A stretch of 64,000 nucleotides of DNA from an uncultured Erythrobacter sp. (GTDB taxonomy: Bacteria; Pseudomonadota; Alphaproteobacteria; Sphingomonadales; Sphingomonadaceae): positions 310,001-374,000 of the forward strand of contig CANLZP010000003.1 of the NCBI GenBank assembly GCA_947495695.1, given 5' to 3'. This document shows, one piece after another, positions 8,056 to 17,854 of the stretch; the first letter of the stretch is position 1; the number at the start of each line of letters is the position of its first letter. A program made the position numbers and the translations under genes. The notes under the pieces are model-generated. The model had not been told where the DNA came from. It saw nothing but the letters and a program-made list of their open reading frames with translations, and did not search any database.

Positions 8056-10482
8056 TTGACCACCTCGCTTCCCATCGAACAGGTTCTTGAGCGCCTTCAA
8101 TCAGCACTGAATGATCACCGCGGTGCGGTTCTGATCGCTCCTCCTGGTGCGGGCAAGACAACCGCTGTTGCGCCTGCCTTGCTGGATGCGAAATGGTGCG
8201 AGGGCCAGATCATTCTTACCTCCCCGCGCAGGGTGGCTGCACGCGCTGCTGCCGAGCGGATGGCGCAAATGCTGGGCGAGGAACCGGGCGAGACCGTTGG
8301 CTATCTGACCCGGCTGGACAGCAAGATGTCCGCCAAAACCCGGATTGTGATTATGACGGAGGCGATTTTCGTCAATCGCATTGTCGATGATCCCGAATTG
8401 CCCGGTGTTTCGGCGGTGCTGTTTGATGAAGCGCACGAACGCCATTTGGACAGCGATCTTGGGCTTGCCCTGGCGTTGGAAACCCGTGAAATCCTGCGCG
8501 ACGATTTGCGCGTGTTGGTCATGTCCGCGACGATTGACGGATCACGTTTTGCCGATTTGATGGGCGGTGATGTTCCCATTATCGAAAGCGAGGGGAGGGC
8601 ATACCCGCTTGAGATTCGCTGGCTGGGCGTCTCGCCCGATGCACGGATCGAAGACGCAATGGCAGGGGCAATTTCGCAAGCTTGGCGCGGCGAACAGGGC
8701 GACATTTTGGCATTCTTGCCTGGCGTGGGCGAGATTGAGCGAACAAGAGAGCGGTTGGAGAATGCTTTACCCGATGCATTGGTTCTGCCCTTGCACGGAC
8801 AAGTTCAACCCGCCGACCAGCGCGCTGCCATAAGTCGTGATCGAGAGGGAAGACGCCGGATCGTCTTGGCTACAGCCATTGCCGAAACTTCGCTAACTTT
8901 GGATGGCGTGTCGGTGGTGGTGGACAGCGGTTTGGCGCGGCATGCCCACTTTGACAGGGCCGCTGGCACCACTCATTTGGTGACGCATCGCGCCAGCCAA
9001 GCAGCGTCGGCGCAGCGAGCAGGGCGGGCTGCGCGGCAAGGGCCGGGCATTGCCTATCGCCTTTGGAACGAGGCCGCGCATTCAGGCTTACCCGTATTCG
9101 ACTTGCCCGAAATTGCGACGGCTGATCTGGCTCCATTGGTGCTCAAGCTGGCGCGTTGGGGCGCACAGGATCCTGCATCTCTGCAGTGGCTGGATGCGCC
9201 CAACCAAGCCGCTGTTTCGGCGGCGCGCAACACGCTGATCAAATTGGGCGCTTTGGATCAAGAGCATCGGATCACCGCCTTTGGGGGAAAGGTCGCAAGC
9301 CTGCCGATGGATCCGGTTTCGGCAGCGACCATTCTGTATGGGGCTGAGCATGGCCAGGCCGTTGCCGCTGCACAGTTAGTGGCGCTCCAGCAAGAGAGGG
9401 GCTTGGGTGGCCGAGGGGAGGATTTGTTGCAACGCATGTCGCGCTGGGCCGGGGAGCGCGGGCAACGCGCTCAGGCTGCGCGAAAATTGGCAGAGCGCTG
9501 GGCCAAAACCGCTGAACGGCTGGTTGATGTACAGGTTGCAGAGCCGGCCAATCCGGCCATCTTCTTAGCTCAGGCGCGGCCCGATTTCGTTGCGAAACGC
9601 CGCGACAATTCGGGCGAGCATTGGCTGATTGCTGGTGGACGCGGTTTCATGTTGGATCCCGCATCCCCGCTGGCGCGGGCCGAGTGGTTGATAATCGCTG
9701 ATGCACAAGGTCAGGCGAAGGGCGCGCGGATCACCTCGGCTGCGGAAATGTCCCAAGCCGAGGTTGAGCAAGAGCTTGAGAATCTGATTCAAAAAGAGTG
9801 CATAATCTCTTGGAATAAAGCCGAAAAACGAGCGGAGGCTCGGATCGAACGCCGATTGGGCGCGATCACTATGAGCAGCGGACCGGACCCTTCTCCAGAC
9901 CCCGATCGCATTGTGGACATGCTTGTGGATAAGGCTGTTGAAGGGCTGGGAGAACTGCTGCCAGAGGCGCTTTTGGCGCGCGCGAGATATGCCGAGATCG
10001 ACGGGCTAAAACCCGAGACCTTGCGAGACCAAGCCTCGATTTGGCTGGTTCCCTTGCTTGCAGGGCGACGTGATCTTGGGCTTGCCAAAGGTAAATTGGC
10101 AGACGCTGTCTTGAACCAATTGAGTTGGGATGATCGGCAAAAATTGGATGCCATGGCTCCGCGTGAATTTGTCTCGCCGGCCGGGACCCATCATGCGGTC
10201 GATTATGCGGGCGATGATGCCCCCAGCATTGAGGTGCGCGTGCAAGCCCTGTTTGGCCTCGATCAGCATCCTCAGATTGGTCGAACGCCTTTGCTGCTTA
10301 AACTGACCAGTCCGGCTGGTCGCCCGATTCAATCGACCCGCGATCTGCCCAGATTTTGGCGAGGCAGTTGGAATGATGTGCGAAAGGATATGAAGGGTCG
10401 TTATCCCAAGCATCGCTGGCCCGAGCAGCCATGGACCGAAAAACCCAGTTTGAAGACCAAAAATGCCTTCAATCGCTCTTGA
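8056..10482 (+). CDS. hrpB: ATP-dependent helicase HrpB
   Basis: 808 residues, the usual HrpB length. Superfamily 2 DEAH motifs in order: I APPGAGKTT (about residue 30), Ia TSPRRVAARAAAERM, II DEAH in LFDEAHERH, III MSATID, V/VI ATAIAETSLTLDGVSVVVDSG and SQRAGRAAR-type (here AQRAGRAARQGPG). The HA2 region and the C-terminal HrpB-specific domain (WGSP-like GRPIQSTRDLPRFWRGSW) follow, ending in PKHRWPEQPW. The start is TTG, preceded by GCAGAGG. HrpB is a cytoplasmic RNA-helicase-like protein, related to HrpA, with poorly known substrates. Confidence 0.93.
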   Translation: MTTSLPIEQVLERLQSALNDHRGAVLIAPPGAGKTTAVAPALLDAKWCEGQIILTSPRRVAARAAAERMAQMLGEEPGETVGYLTRLDSKMSAKTRIVIMTEAIFVNRIVDDPELPGVSAVLFDEAHERHLDSDLGLALALETREILRDDLRVLVMSATIDGSRFADLMGGDVPIIESEGRAYPLEIRWLGVSPDARIEDAMAGAISQAWRGEQGDILAFLPGVGEIERTRERLENALPDALVLPLHGQVQPADQRAAISRDREGRRRIVLATAIAETSLTLDGVSVVVDSGLARHAHFDRAAGTTHLVTHRASQAASAQRAGRAARQGPGIAYRLWNEAAHSGLPVFDLPEIATADLAPLVLKLARWGAQDPASLQWLDAPNQAAVSAARNTLIKLGALDQEHRITAFGGKVASLPMDPVSAATILYGAEHGQAVAAAQLVALQQERGLGGRGEDLLQRMSRWAGERGQRAQAARKLAERWAKTAERLVDVQVAEPANPAIFLAQARPDFVAKRRDNSGEHWLIAGGRGFMLDPASPLARAEWLIIADAQGQAKGARITSAAEMSQAEVEQELENLIQKECIISWNKAEKRAEARIERRLGAITMSSGPDPSPDPDRIVDMLVDKAVEGLGELLPEALLARARYAEIDGLKPETLRDQASIWLVPLLAGRRDLGLAKGKLADAVLNQLSWDDRQKLDAMAPREFVSPAGTHHAVDYAGDDAPSIEVRVQALFGLDQHPQIGRTPLLLKLTSPAGRPIQSTRDLPRFWRGSWNDVRKDMKGRYPKHRWPEQPWTEKPSLKTKNAFNRS

Positions 10483-10514
10483 TTTTTGGCCACATTGAGG
10501 CCAACCGGTCTTAC

Positions 10515-10793
10515 ATGTCAGCAGTTATTTATCAGCGCCCAAAAAATGCCATGCAGTCGGGCAAGGCCCACACCGATGATTGGGTGCTGGAGTTCGAACA
10601 ATCCGAAGCACGCCGCGCCGACCCGCTGATGGGTTGGACTGGCAGCGGCGACACGCAAGCACAAGTTTCGCTCAACTTCCCCTCCAAGGAAGCGGCCCAG
10701 AAATATGCCGCGAAATATGGCATTGCGGCTCGTGTGCATAAGACCCCGGCGAAATCTTTGAAGTTGCAGGCCTACGCCGACAATTTTCGCTGA
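10515..10793 (+). CDS. NDUFS4-like accessory subunit of respiratory complex I
   Basis: 92 residues from the ATG at 10515 (MSAVIYQRPKNAMQSGKA); the longer frame from 10431 lies inside the end of hrpB and is not credible. The sequence WVLEFEQSEARRADPLMGWTGSGDTQAQVSLNFPSKEAAQKYAAKYG and the ending LKLQAYADNFR match the ETC complex I subunit family (mitochondrial 18 kDa/AQDQ subunit). The bacterial homologue is typical of alphaproteobacteria and sits on the matrix-side arm of NADH:ubiquinone oxidoreductase. It is transcribed alone, just upstream of the SRP RNA. Confidence 0.88.
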   Translation: MSAVIYQRPKNAMQSGKAHTDDWVLEFEQSEARRADPLMGWTGSGDTQAQVSLNFPSKEAAQKYAAKYGIAARVHKTPAKSLKLQAYADNFR

Positions 10794-10850
10794 GCCTGCG
10801 ATTGCAAGGCGCAAGCCACTGGACAAATAGCCCCAATATCACCATATGCC

Positions 10851-10947
10851 CGCCCGGGAGTCGGGTGGACGTTTGCGTTCGCTCACCGGGTCAGGTCCGG
10901 AAGGAAGCAGCCCAGGTGGATTGCGGCGGGTCGCTCGGCTCCTTTTT
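10851..10947 (+). ncRNA. ffs: signal recognition particle 4.5S RNA, small bacterial type
   Basis: The diagnostic apical domain GGTCAGGTCCGGAAGGAAGC lies at 10889-10908 and is followed by AGCCCAGG, the conserved Ffh-binding loops of the small SRP RNA. Flanking arms (GGGAG at 10856-10860, GGCTCC then a T run at 10938-10945) can close the hairpin and terminate transcription. The RNA pairs with Ffh to target membrane proteins. Position just upstream of dnaX is the familiar arrangement in alphaproteobacteria. The exact ends are estimates. Confidence 0.93.
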
Positions 10948-11007
10948 CATAAAATTCTGTGCATCACCGCCATGACAAACGCTGCGCTTGCGCGTAGCAA
11001 GTGATGC

Positions 11008-12870
11008 ATGGGTGATTCACCGGAAAACAGTGACGGACCTCCTTGGGAGGATGGCGAGGAAACAAGCGCGCCGAGTGCAGCCGAATTAGAGGCGGCTGGG
11101 CAAAACTCTATGTTCGGCGATCCAGAACCTGCACCAACTGCAGCTGACCCTGCGCCAGCGCCTGAGCCTACTGCGGCAGAACCAACGCCAGCGCCCGCGA
11201 AAACGGCTCCTTCAGGCGAAGCCGCCGCGCAACCCTATCGCGTCTTGGCGCGCAAATATCGCCCGCAAACATTCTCCGAGCTGATCGGGCAAGAACCGAT
11301 GGTGCGCACGCTGGGCAATGCGATCGAGCGCGACCGGCTGGCGCATGCATTCTTGATGACCGGCGTTCGCGGGGTCGGCAAAACCTCCACCGCACGGCTG
11401 ATTGCCAAGGCGCTCAACTGTATCGGACCAGATGGGCAGGGCGGCCCGACGATTGATCCTTGCGGCCAGTGCGAACCCTGCACAGCGATTGCCGAAGGGC
11501 GCCATATCGACGTGATCGAAATGGATGCGGCATCGCATACCGGTGTGGATGATGTGCGCGAGATTATCGAGGCGGTGCGCTATGCTGCGGTGTCGGCACG
11601 CTACAAGATCTATATCATTGACGAAGTTCACATGCTCAGCCGCAATGCGTTCAACGCTTTGCTCAAAACGCTGGAGGAACCACCAGCGCATGTGAAGTTC
11701 CTGTTCGCTACCACCGAAGTTGAGAAATTGCCGGTTACCGTCCTCAGTCGGACGCAACGATTTGACCTGCGCCGTATTCCGGCCGAGTTGCTGCAAGAAC
11801 ACTTTGGCACGATCTGCCAAAAAGAGGGCGTCGAGGCAGAGGCAGAGGCACTAAACATTATCGCCAATGCCGCCGAAGGCTCGGTGCGCGATGGCTTGTC
11901 TATTCTGGATCAGGCGATCGCTCATGCTGATCTGGATGGCGAAGGACAGGTTACGGCAGAGCGCGTTCGCGATATGTTGGGCCTGGCCGATAAAAGCGCT
12001 CAGCGAAAATTGCTGCAAATGCTGCTGGATGGCGATGCGAAGGCGTTGCTTGGTGCCATTGCCGATCAATACGCACTGGGGGTTGAGCCACTGGCGCTGA
12101 TGCGGGGCCAGATGGATTTGGTTCATCGCGTAACCGTGGCGCAGGTCTCTGGTGACGAGGCCAATGCACCGACCCAGCAAGAGCGCGACGCTTTGACCGA
12201 ATTTTCGCAGCGGCTGAAACCGGCCCAATTGCACCGATTGTGGCAATTGATGCTGAAGGGGCATGAGGAAGTGCGCCAAGCGCCCGATCCTCTTGTCTCA
12301 GCGCAAATGGCGCTGCTGCGTGTTATGCATGCCGCGGATCTGCCCGATCCTGGAAAATTGGCGAAGAAAATTGAAGAATTAGCAGAGCGTGGTCTGGCCG
12401 CCGCTCCTGCGCCTGCATCGGGTGATGCCTCCGCTTTGCCGGCCGCAACTTCGGCCAATGCGCCAGCGGCTGCGATGAATTGGGCCGATTTGGTGCAACG
12501 GGTGGATGATTTTGGTCAATTGCGCGTGGCCCAAATGATGCGAGATTGGATCCGGGTGATCGAATTGAGCGATGGCAAATTGATCTATGCTCCGGTTGAT
12601 GGGCTGTCCGATGATCCCGCCCCAGAAGTGCGCGACGCCTTGTTCAAACTGACTGGCAAACGCTGGCATATGGAACTGGGCAGCGGCGCAAGTGTTGATC
12701 AAGCAACGCCCAGCCTGCGCGAGCAAGAAGAGGCCGAAAAGGCTGAGGCTGAGGCAAAAATTCGTGAGCATCCTTTGGTGAAGGCTACTTTTGAAGCCTT
12801 CCCCGAAGCCGAACTGCTCGACAAGCAAGAAAACGTCGCCCAAGCTGGCGGCTCTAAGTGGAATAGGTGA
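11008..12870 (+). CDS. dnaX: DNA polymerase III subunits gamma/tau
   Basis: 620 residues. A low-complexity Pro/Ala/Glu-rich N-terminal tail of about 75 residues precedes the AAA+ clamp-loader core starting at YRVLARKYRPQTFSELIGQ. Walker A is GVRGVGKTS (about 119-127), with zinc-binding cysteines in CIGPDGQGG and DPCGQCEPC, Walker B-like IYIIDEVHMLS and the sensor motif LFATTEVEKLPVTVLSRTQRFDLRR. The C-terminal 200 residues form the tau-type region that contacts polymerase and helicase. The N-terminal extension is longer than in E. coli but common in sphingomonads. The ybaB gene follows by 4 bp. Confidence 0.95.
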   Translation: MGDSPENSDGPPWEDGEETSAPSAAELEAAGQNSMFGDPEPAPTAADPAPAPEPTAAEPTPAPAKTAPSGEAAAQPYRVLARKYRPQTFSELIGQEPMVRTLGNAIERDRLAHAFLMTGVRGVGKTSTARLIAKALNCIGPDGQGGPTIDPCGQCEPCTAIAEGRHIDVIEMDAASHTGVDDVREIIEAVRYAAVSARYKIYIIDEVHMLSRNAFNALLKTLEEPPAHVKFLFATTEVEKLPVTVLSRTQRFDLRRIPAELLQEHFGTICQKEGVEAEAEALNIIANAAEGSVRDGLSILDQAIAHADLDGEGQVTAERVRDMLGLADKSAQRKLLQMLLDGDAKALLGAIADQYALGVEPLALMRGQMDLVHRVTVAQVSGDEANAPTQQERDALTEFSQRLKPAQLHRLWQLMLKGHEEVRQAPDPLVSAQMALLRVMHAADLPDPGKLAKKIEELAERGLAAAPAPASGDASALPAATSANAPAAAMNWADLVQRVDDFGQLRVAQMMRDWIRVIELSDGKLIYAPVDGLSDDPAPEVRDALFKLTGKRWHMELGSGASVDQATPSLREQEEAEKAEAEAKIREHPLVKATFEAFPEAELLDKQENVAQAGGSKWNR

Positions 12871-12874
12871 CCCG

Positions 12875-13216
12875 ATGAAATCGATGGAAGAAATGATCCA
12901 GGCGGCCCAGCAAGCTGCCGAAACGATCCAGACCCAAATGAACGACATGCAGGCCAAATTGGACGGCATCGAGGTCGAGGGACAATCCGGCGGGGGCTTG
13001 GTCAAGGTGCGGGCCAGCGCAAAAGGCCGCATTCTGGGTGTCGTGATCGACGAAAGCCTGATGAAGCCTGAAGAAAAGCAGATGGTGGAAGATCTGGTCA
13101 CAGCCGCGTTCAATGATGCGCGCGATAAAGCCGATCGAGTGTCAGCCGAAGAGATGAAAAAGGTGCAGGGCGGTATGGGCCTTCCACCAGGCTTCAATTT
13201 GCCCGGCATGAGTTAA
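12875..13216 (+). CDS. YbaB/EbfC family nucleoid-associated protein
   Basis: 113 residues starting at the ATG at 12875 (MKSMEEMIQAAQQAAETIQ), 4 bp after the dnaX stop. A long amphipathic helix, the GGGLVKVRASAKGRILGVVID strands and a C-terminal helix end in GGMGLPPGFNLPGM, the standard YbaB layout. It forms small DNA-binding dimers and is almost always next to dnaX, often followed by recR; recR is not the next gene here. Confidence 0.93.
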   Translation: MKSMEEMIQAAQQAAETIQTQMNDMQAKLDGIEVEGQSGGGLVKVRASAKGRILGVVIDESLMKPEEKQMVEDLVTAAFNDARDKADRVSAEEMKKVQGGMGLPPGFNLPGMS

Positions 13217-13300
13217 AGCACGAACTAGGACATGAGCTAGGCAGAAAATTCTGCTAGGTTGGGCTATAGACGAACAGAAATATTTTGAAGGAAACGGATT

Positions 13301-14095
13301 ATGGCGACCCTGATGAACGATAATGGCAGCGGCTCAGATGCTGATATCCGGGCGCAGGTAAGCGATGAAGAATGGGCCGTTCGGGTCGATCTGGCAGCCG
13401 CCTATCGCTTGGTTGCGCATTATGGCTGGGACGATTTGATCTTCACCCATCTGTCCGCCCGCGTTCCCGGACCAGATCACCATTTCCTGATCAATCCGTA
13501 CGACATGATGTTCGAGGAGATTACCGCCTCCAGCCTGGTCAAAATCGACGTCGAAGGGCAGCCCGTTCTGCCAACATCGCATCCGGTCAATCCGGCCGGT
13601 TTCACGATCCATTCGGCGCTGCATATGAATTGCGAAGATGCGCATGCGGTGATGCATTTGCACACACCATCGGGCCAAGCTGTCAGCGCCATGGCAGAAG
13701 GCCTGCTCGAGCATACTCAAACGGGCATGATTGCGCGCAGCGACATCGCTTATCACGAGTATGAAGGCATCGCGACCGATCTGGAAGAACGCGACCGGCT
13801 GGTTGAAGATATGGGCGATAAACACGCCATGATCCTGCGTAACCACGGCACGCTAACGATTGGTCAGACCGTGGGCGAATGCTTCCTGCGCCTCTATTTT
13901 CTGGAACGAGCCTGCGATGCTCAGGTCCGGATGCTGTCGGTTGGCCGCGAAAACCTCAACAATCCTCCGCAGGGAACACCGGAAAAGGTGAAGGCGCAAA
14001 CACCCCCCGCAGGGATCGGCATGATTGCCAATGGATTGGCCTGGCCAGCATTGCTGCGCAAAATGGATCGAGTGGATTCCAGCTTCCGCGACTAA
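13301..14095 (+). CDS. class II aldolase/adducin domain protein
   Basis: 264 residues spanning one aldolase II domain. The likely zinc ligands are the His pair in VMHLHTPSG and His in LRNHGTL; an acidic residue at IDVEGQPV is in the usual place. The pattern LAAAYRLVAHYGWDDLIFTHLSARVPGPDHHFLINPYDMMFEEITASSLVKID matches the adducin-like branch widespread in proteobacteria, for which no substrate is established. It may be an aldolase, epimerase or decarboxylase acting on a phosphosugar or related hydroxy-acid. It stands alone with 143 bp to the next gene. Confidence 0.85.
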   Translation: MATLMNDNGSGSDADIRAQVSDEEWAVRVDLAAAYRLVAHYGWDDLIFTHLSARVPGPDHHFLINPYDMMFEEITASSLVKIDVEGQPVLPTSHPVNPAGFTIHSALHMNCEDAHAVMHLHTPSGQAVSAMAEGLLEHTQTGMIARSDIAYHEYEGIATDLEERDRLVEDMGDKHAMILRNHGTLTIGQTVGECFLRLYFLERACDAQVRMLSVGRENLNNPPQGTPEKVKAQTPPAGIGMIANGLAWPALLRKMDRVDSSFRD

Positions 14096-14238
14096 CAATA
14101 GCGGGTTGCAAAATTCGGTTTTAATGGTCTGAAGTTCAGGCCGTCTTGGCAATTATGACGGGTTTTCAACCTGTTCAGCTTGCAATAAGCCGTTCTGTGC
14201 TAAATGAATATTAAGCATATTGTTGCAATTGGGGCACC

Positions 14239-15051
14239 ATGAAACAGGAGCGAATCCTTGAGCCCGCCTATGTGGTAAAGGCCGAGGACATCATGGCAAT
14301 CAACTTCCTACCGACGGACCATCCGCGTCCGCGGCGGGTAGAGTGGATCAACCGGGGGACCGATCAGGTCTTGCGGCCAACCACCACATCTATGTTGCTG
14401 CGCACCCTGTATAAACCGGTTGAGCGCGCCAGTGTTCAGCGTCTGCATGATTCTTCTGGACTGCGTATCGTCCTTCGCAATGAAAGCGAGCGGGCCGCTT
14501 TTGCTGCTGCATTTGAACAAGCAAGACTTCGGCGTGATGACAACAAACATATCATGGAAACCGCGGTTTTCGATTCCCGTGCGGACGCAGAAGCTGCCAT
14601 TACCGATTTGGACGAGGCTGGGATTGAACAAGAGGCGATCTCGCTTCTCTGCCGTGCCAGTCAGTTTACCGACCCTGACCATGAATGGTCCGAGGGGCAT
14701 AGCGCCGCCAGCATCGCAAGCGTTGTAGCGGGCAGCGGCGTTGCGGGTGCTTTGATGGGTGTTGCTTGCCTGTTCGTGCCGGGCGTGGGGACCGTGGCTG
14801 TGGCAGGAGCGATGACAGCCTCTGCCTTGTCATCCGTGGCATCGATTTCGGGCATCATTGGCGCGACCGGCGGCGCAGTTGCCAAGATGTTGACGGATCA
14901 CGATGTGGACGGGGTTTCGGCGGCCTTTTACGATGATCAAATCCAGCGCGGCCGGGTGTTCGTATCGGTCGATACGCAAGGCAATAGTGCGCTGGCTGCA
15001 ACAGTGCATGACGTGTTTGAACGACACGGTGGCCGCACCTCGGTAAATTAG
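14239..15051 (+). CDS. hypothetical stress-type protein with glycine-zipper membrane region
   Basis: 270 residues, not assigned to a named gene. The N-terminal 100 residues are unfamiliar and basic. From METAVFDSRADAEAAITDLDEAGI onward the pattern resembles the YflT/general stress 17M domain. Next comes a Gly/Ala-rich hydrophobic stretch (ASIASVVAGSGVAGALMGVACLF then VAVAGAMTASALSSVASISGIIGATGGAVA) like glycine-zipper segments that insert into or associate with membranes. The tail GVSAAFYDDQIQRGRVFVSVDTQG is like other YflT-family ends. The fusion of an unknown N-domain to this unit is the odd feature. A start at the ATG at 14293 would drop 18 residues. Confidence 0.6.
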   Translation: MKQERILEPAYVVKAEDIMAINFLPTDHPRPRRVEWINRGTDQVLRPTTTSMLLRTLYKPVERASVQRLHDSSGLRIVLRNESERAAFAAAFEQARLRRDDNKHIMETAVFDSRADAEAAITDLDEAGIEQEAISLLCRASQFTDPDHEWSEGHSAASIASVVAGSGVAGALMGVACLFVPGVGTVAVAGAMTASALSSVASISGIIGATGGAVAKMLTDHDVDGVSAAFYDDQIQRGRVFVSVDTQGNSALAATVHDVFERHGGRTSVN

Positions 15052-15150
15052 CCCGATTGCGCTTTACCTGCTGCCATCCACAAGCGATTGCAGCATGTGC
15101 ATTGCGAGGAGGCGCATCGATACCCATATTCGGATTAAAGGCGCACCCCA

Positions 15151-17568
15151 ATGGTGGCTATGGACCCAAATATGACTGAGCAATTCCCCCTTCTACCCTT
15201 GCGCGATATCGTGGTGTTCCCCGGTATGGTCGTCCCATTGTTTGTCGGGCGCGACAAGTCTGTGGCCGCTCTGGAAGCGGCTATGGAGGCGAGCAAAGAC
15301 ATTGTGCTGCTGGCGCAGCTTGATCCGACGTGTGATGATCCGGTTGGCGATGATTTGTACGATGTGGGCGTGGTCGCTCAGGTCCTGCAATTGTTAAAGC
15401 TGCCCGATGGCACCGTTCGCGTGTTGGTAGAGGGTACCGCCAGAGCCAAACTGGAATCGCTGCGCGATGAAGACGATTATGTTCTCGCAGAAATATCGAT
15501 GGAAGAACCGCAGACAGTCTCGGGCAGTGAAGTGACCGCGCTGATGCGGCAAGTTGTCGAGCAATTCGGTGAATATGCCAAGCTCAACAAGAAGCTGGGC
15601 GAAGATGCTGGCGCGGATTTGGGCGATGTTGATGACGCCGGGGAATTGGCCGACACGATCGCGGGTGCGATCAACACAAAGGTCGCTGACAAGCAGGCTT
15701 TGTTGACCGAGGCAAACCCGCTCAAGCGGTTGGAAATGGTCATGTCCTTCATGGAAGGCGAATTGTCCGTCCTGCAGGTGGAGCGGAAAATCCGCGGCCG
15801 CGTGAAACGCCAAATGGAAAAGACGCAGCGCGAATATTACCTCAACGAACAGCTTAAGGCGATCCAAAGCGAGCTGGGCGGCAGCGACGGCGAAGATGGC
15901 GACGAGATGGCCGAGCTGGCGGCAAAGATCGACAAGCTCAAGCTGTCGAAGGAAGCCAAGGCCAAAGCCACATCAGAGCTGAAAAAGCTGAAAAGCATGC
16001 AGCCGATGAGCGCCGAGGCGACCGTCATTCGCAATTATCTCGACATTTTGCTTGGCCTGCCCTGGGGCAAGAAAAGCAAGGTGAAGAAGGATATTTCGAA
16101 AGCGCAGGAAGTCCTCGATGCGGATCACTATGCCTTGGAAAAGGTCAAGGACCGGATCATCGAATATCTTGCGGTTCAGGCGCGTACCAACAAGCTGAAG
16201 GGGCCTATCCTGTGTCTGGTTGGGCCTCCTGGTGTGGGTAAAACCTCTTTGGGCAAAAGCATTGCAAAGGCGACGGGACGTGAGTTTGTCCGTCAATCGC
16301 TGGGCGGTGTGCGCGACGAGGCCGAAATCAGGGGCCACCGGCGCACCTATATCGGATCATTGCCGGGCAAGATTGTGACCAATCTGAAAAAGGCCGGCAC
16401 CAGCAATCCGCTGTTCTTGCTCGACGAGATTGACAAGCTGGGCCAGGATTTCCGCGGCGATCCCGCATCGGCCTTGCTGGAAGTGTTGGACCCGGAACAG
16501 AACAACAAGTTCCAGGATCACTATCTTGAGCTCGATCTGGATTTGTCAGACATCATGTTTGTCACCACGGCCAACAGTCTCAACCTGCCGCAGCCATTGC
16601 TGGATCGGATGGAGATCATCCGGCTGGAGGGCTATACCGAAGACGAGAAAGTCGAGATCGCAACCCGTCACTTGCTTGCAAAACAGATCGAGGCGCATGG
16701 GTTGAAAGAGGGCGAGTTCGAGCTGACCGAAGACGGTTTGCGTGACTTGATCCGGTATTACACCCGCGAAGCTGGCGTGCGGACGCTGGAACGTGAGATT
16801 GCTCGGTTGGCGCGTAAGAGTTTGCGCAAAATTCTGGAAAAAGAAGCAACCAGCATCACGATCACTGCCGAAAATCTTGGCGACTTTGCCGGTGTGCGCA
16901 AATTCAAGCACGGTATGTCGGAGGAAGAGGCACAAGTTGGAGCGGTCACCGGACTGGCTTGGACAGAAGTTGGCGGTGAATTGCTGACTATCGAGAGCGT
17001 AACAACCCCGGGCAAGGGAGAGATCAAATCAACCGGTAAGCTGGGTGACGTGATGAGCGAGAGCATCGCGGCAGCGTTCAGCTTCGTGAAGGCGCGCGCA
17101 CCTGCCTATGGCATCAAACCGTCGATCTTCCAGCGCAAGAATATCCATATCCACCTGCCCGAAGGGGCTGTGCCAAAAGATGGCCCCAGCGCGGGCATCG
17201 GCATGGTCACTTCCATCGTTTCGACCTTGTCCGGCATTCCGGTCAGGCCCGATGTGGCGATGACGGGTGAGGTGACGCTGCGTGGACGCGTGTTGCCCAT
17301 CGGAGGCTTGAAGGAAAAACTGCTGGCCGCATTGCGAGGCGGTATCCAGACGGTCATGATTCCGGAAGACAATGTGAAGGATCTGGCCGAGATTCCAGAG
17401 AATGTGAAGCAGGGGCTGGAGATCATTCCGGTGGCCCATGTGGATCAGGTCTTGGAGATTGCACTGACCGATATGCCGGCAGCCATTGAATGGACCGAAG
17501 CCGATGATCTGGCCAGCCAACCCGGCGCTGCCGGGATCGCTGGCTCGGGACATCCCACGGCGCATTGA
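15151..17568 (+). CDS. lon: ATP-dependent protease Lon (endopeptidase La)
   Basis: 805 residues. The N-terminal substrate-binding domain begins LPLLPLRDIVVFPGMVVPLFVGR. The AAA+ module has Walker A GPPGVGKTS (about 358) and Walker B LFLLDEIDKLG. The C-terminal protease domain has the catalytic serine in PKDGPSAGIGM (S680) and the lysine of GGLKEKLLAA (K723), the S-K dyad. It degrades misfolded and regulatory proteins in the cytoplasm. The Ala/Gly/His-rich last 25 residues are non-conserved. hup lies 287 bp downstream, a frequent pairing. Confidence 0.96.
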   Translation: MVAMDPNMTEQFPLLPLRDIVVFPGMVVPLFVGRDKSVAALEAAMEASKDIVLLAQLDPTCDDPVGDDLYDVGVVAQVLQLLKLPDGTVRVLVEGTARAKLESLRDEDDYVLAEISMEEPQTVSGSEVTALMRQVVEQFGEYAKLNKKLGEDAGADLGDVDDAGELADTIAGAINTKVADKQALLTEANPLKRLEMVMSFMEGELSVLQVERKIRGRVKRQMEKTQREYYLNEQLKAIQSELGGSDGEDGDEMAELAAKIDKLKLSKEAKAKATSELKKLKSMQPMSAEATVIRNYLDILLGLPWGKKSKVKKDISKAQEVLDADHYALEKVKDRIIEYLAVQARTNKLKGPILCLVGPPGVGKTSLGKSIAKATGREFVRQSLGGVRDEAEIRGHRRTYIGSLPGKIVTNLKKAGTSNPLFLLDEIDKLGQDFRGDPASALLEVLDPEQNNKFQDHYLELDLDLSDIMFVTTANSLNLPQPLLDRMEIIRLEGYTEDEKVEIATRHLLAKQIEAHGLKEGEFELTEDGLRDLIRYYTREAGVRTLEREIARLARKSLRKILEKEATSITITAENLGDFAGVRKFKHGMSEEEAQVGAVTGLAWTEVGGELLTIESVTTPGKGEIKSTGKLGDVMSESIAAAFSFVKARAPAYGIKPSIFQRKNIHIHLPEGAVPKDGPSAGIGMVTSIVSTLSGIPVRPDVAMTGEVTLRGRVLPIGGLKEKLLAALRGGIQTVMIPEDNVKDLAEIPENVKQGLEIIPVAHVDQVLEIALTDMPAAIEWTEADDLASQPGAAGIAGSGHPTAH

Positions 17569-17854
17569 GATCGGTTGGACCCAACTTGTGACGTCTATCC
17601 TTTGTTGCAGCGCAGCGACTCGGGTTCGTCTGGAGTTCGGATAAGATCAATTCAGGCGGCCATCCTAGCCAATGGCCGCACGCCAATTGCCTTGGTTAGC
17701 GCGCTTTCATCCTAAAAGCGCCAAATTTGGCTCGATTCTGCGCTTTTTGACCGGATTTGCCTTTGACATTGCTTGGCGAATTCGGTCAATTCGCGATCTT
17801 TCGCAAAAGCGATTCAACGAACAAAATTTATTCAAACAACATGGGGGTGTCAGA

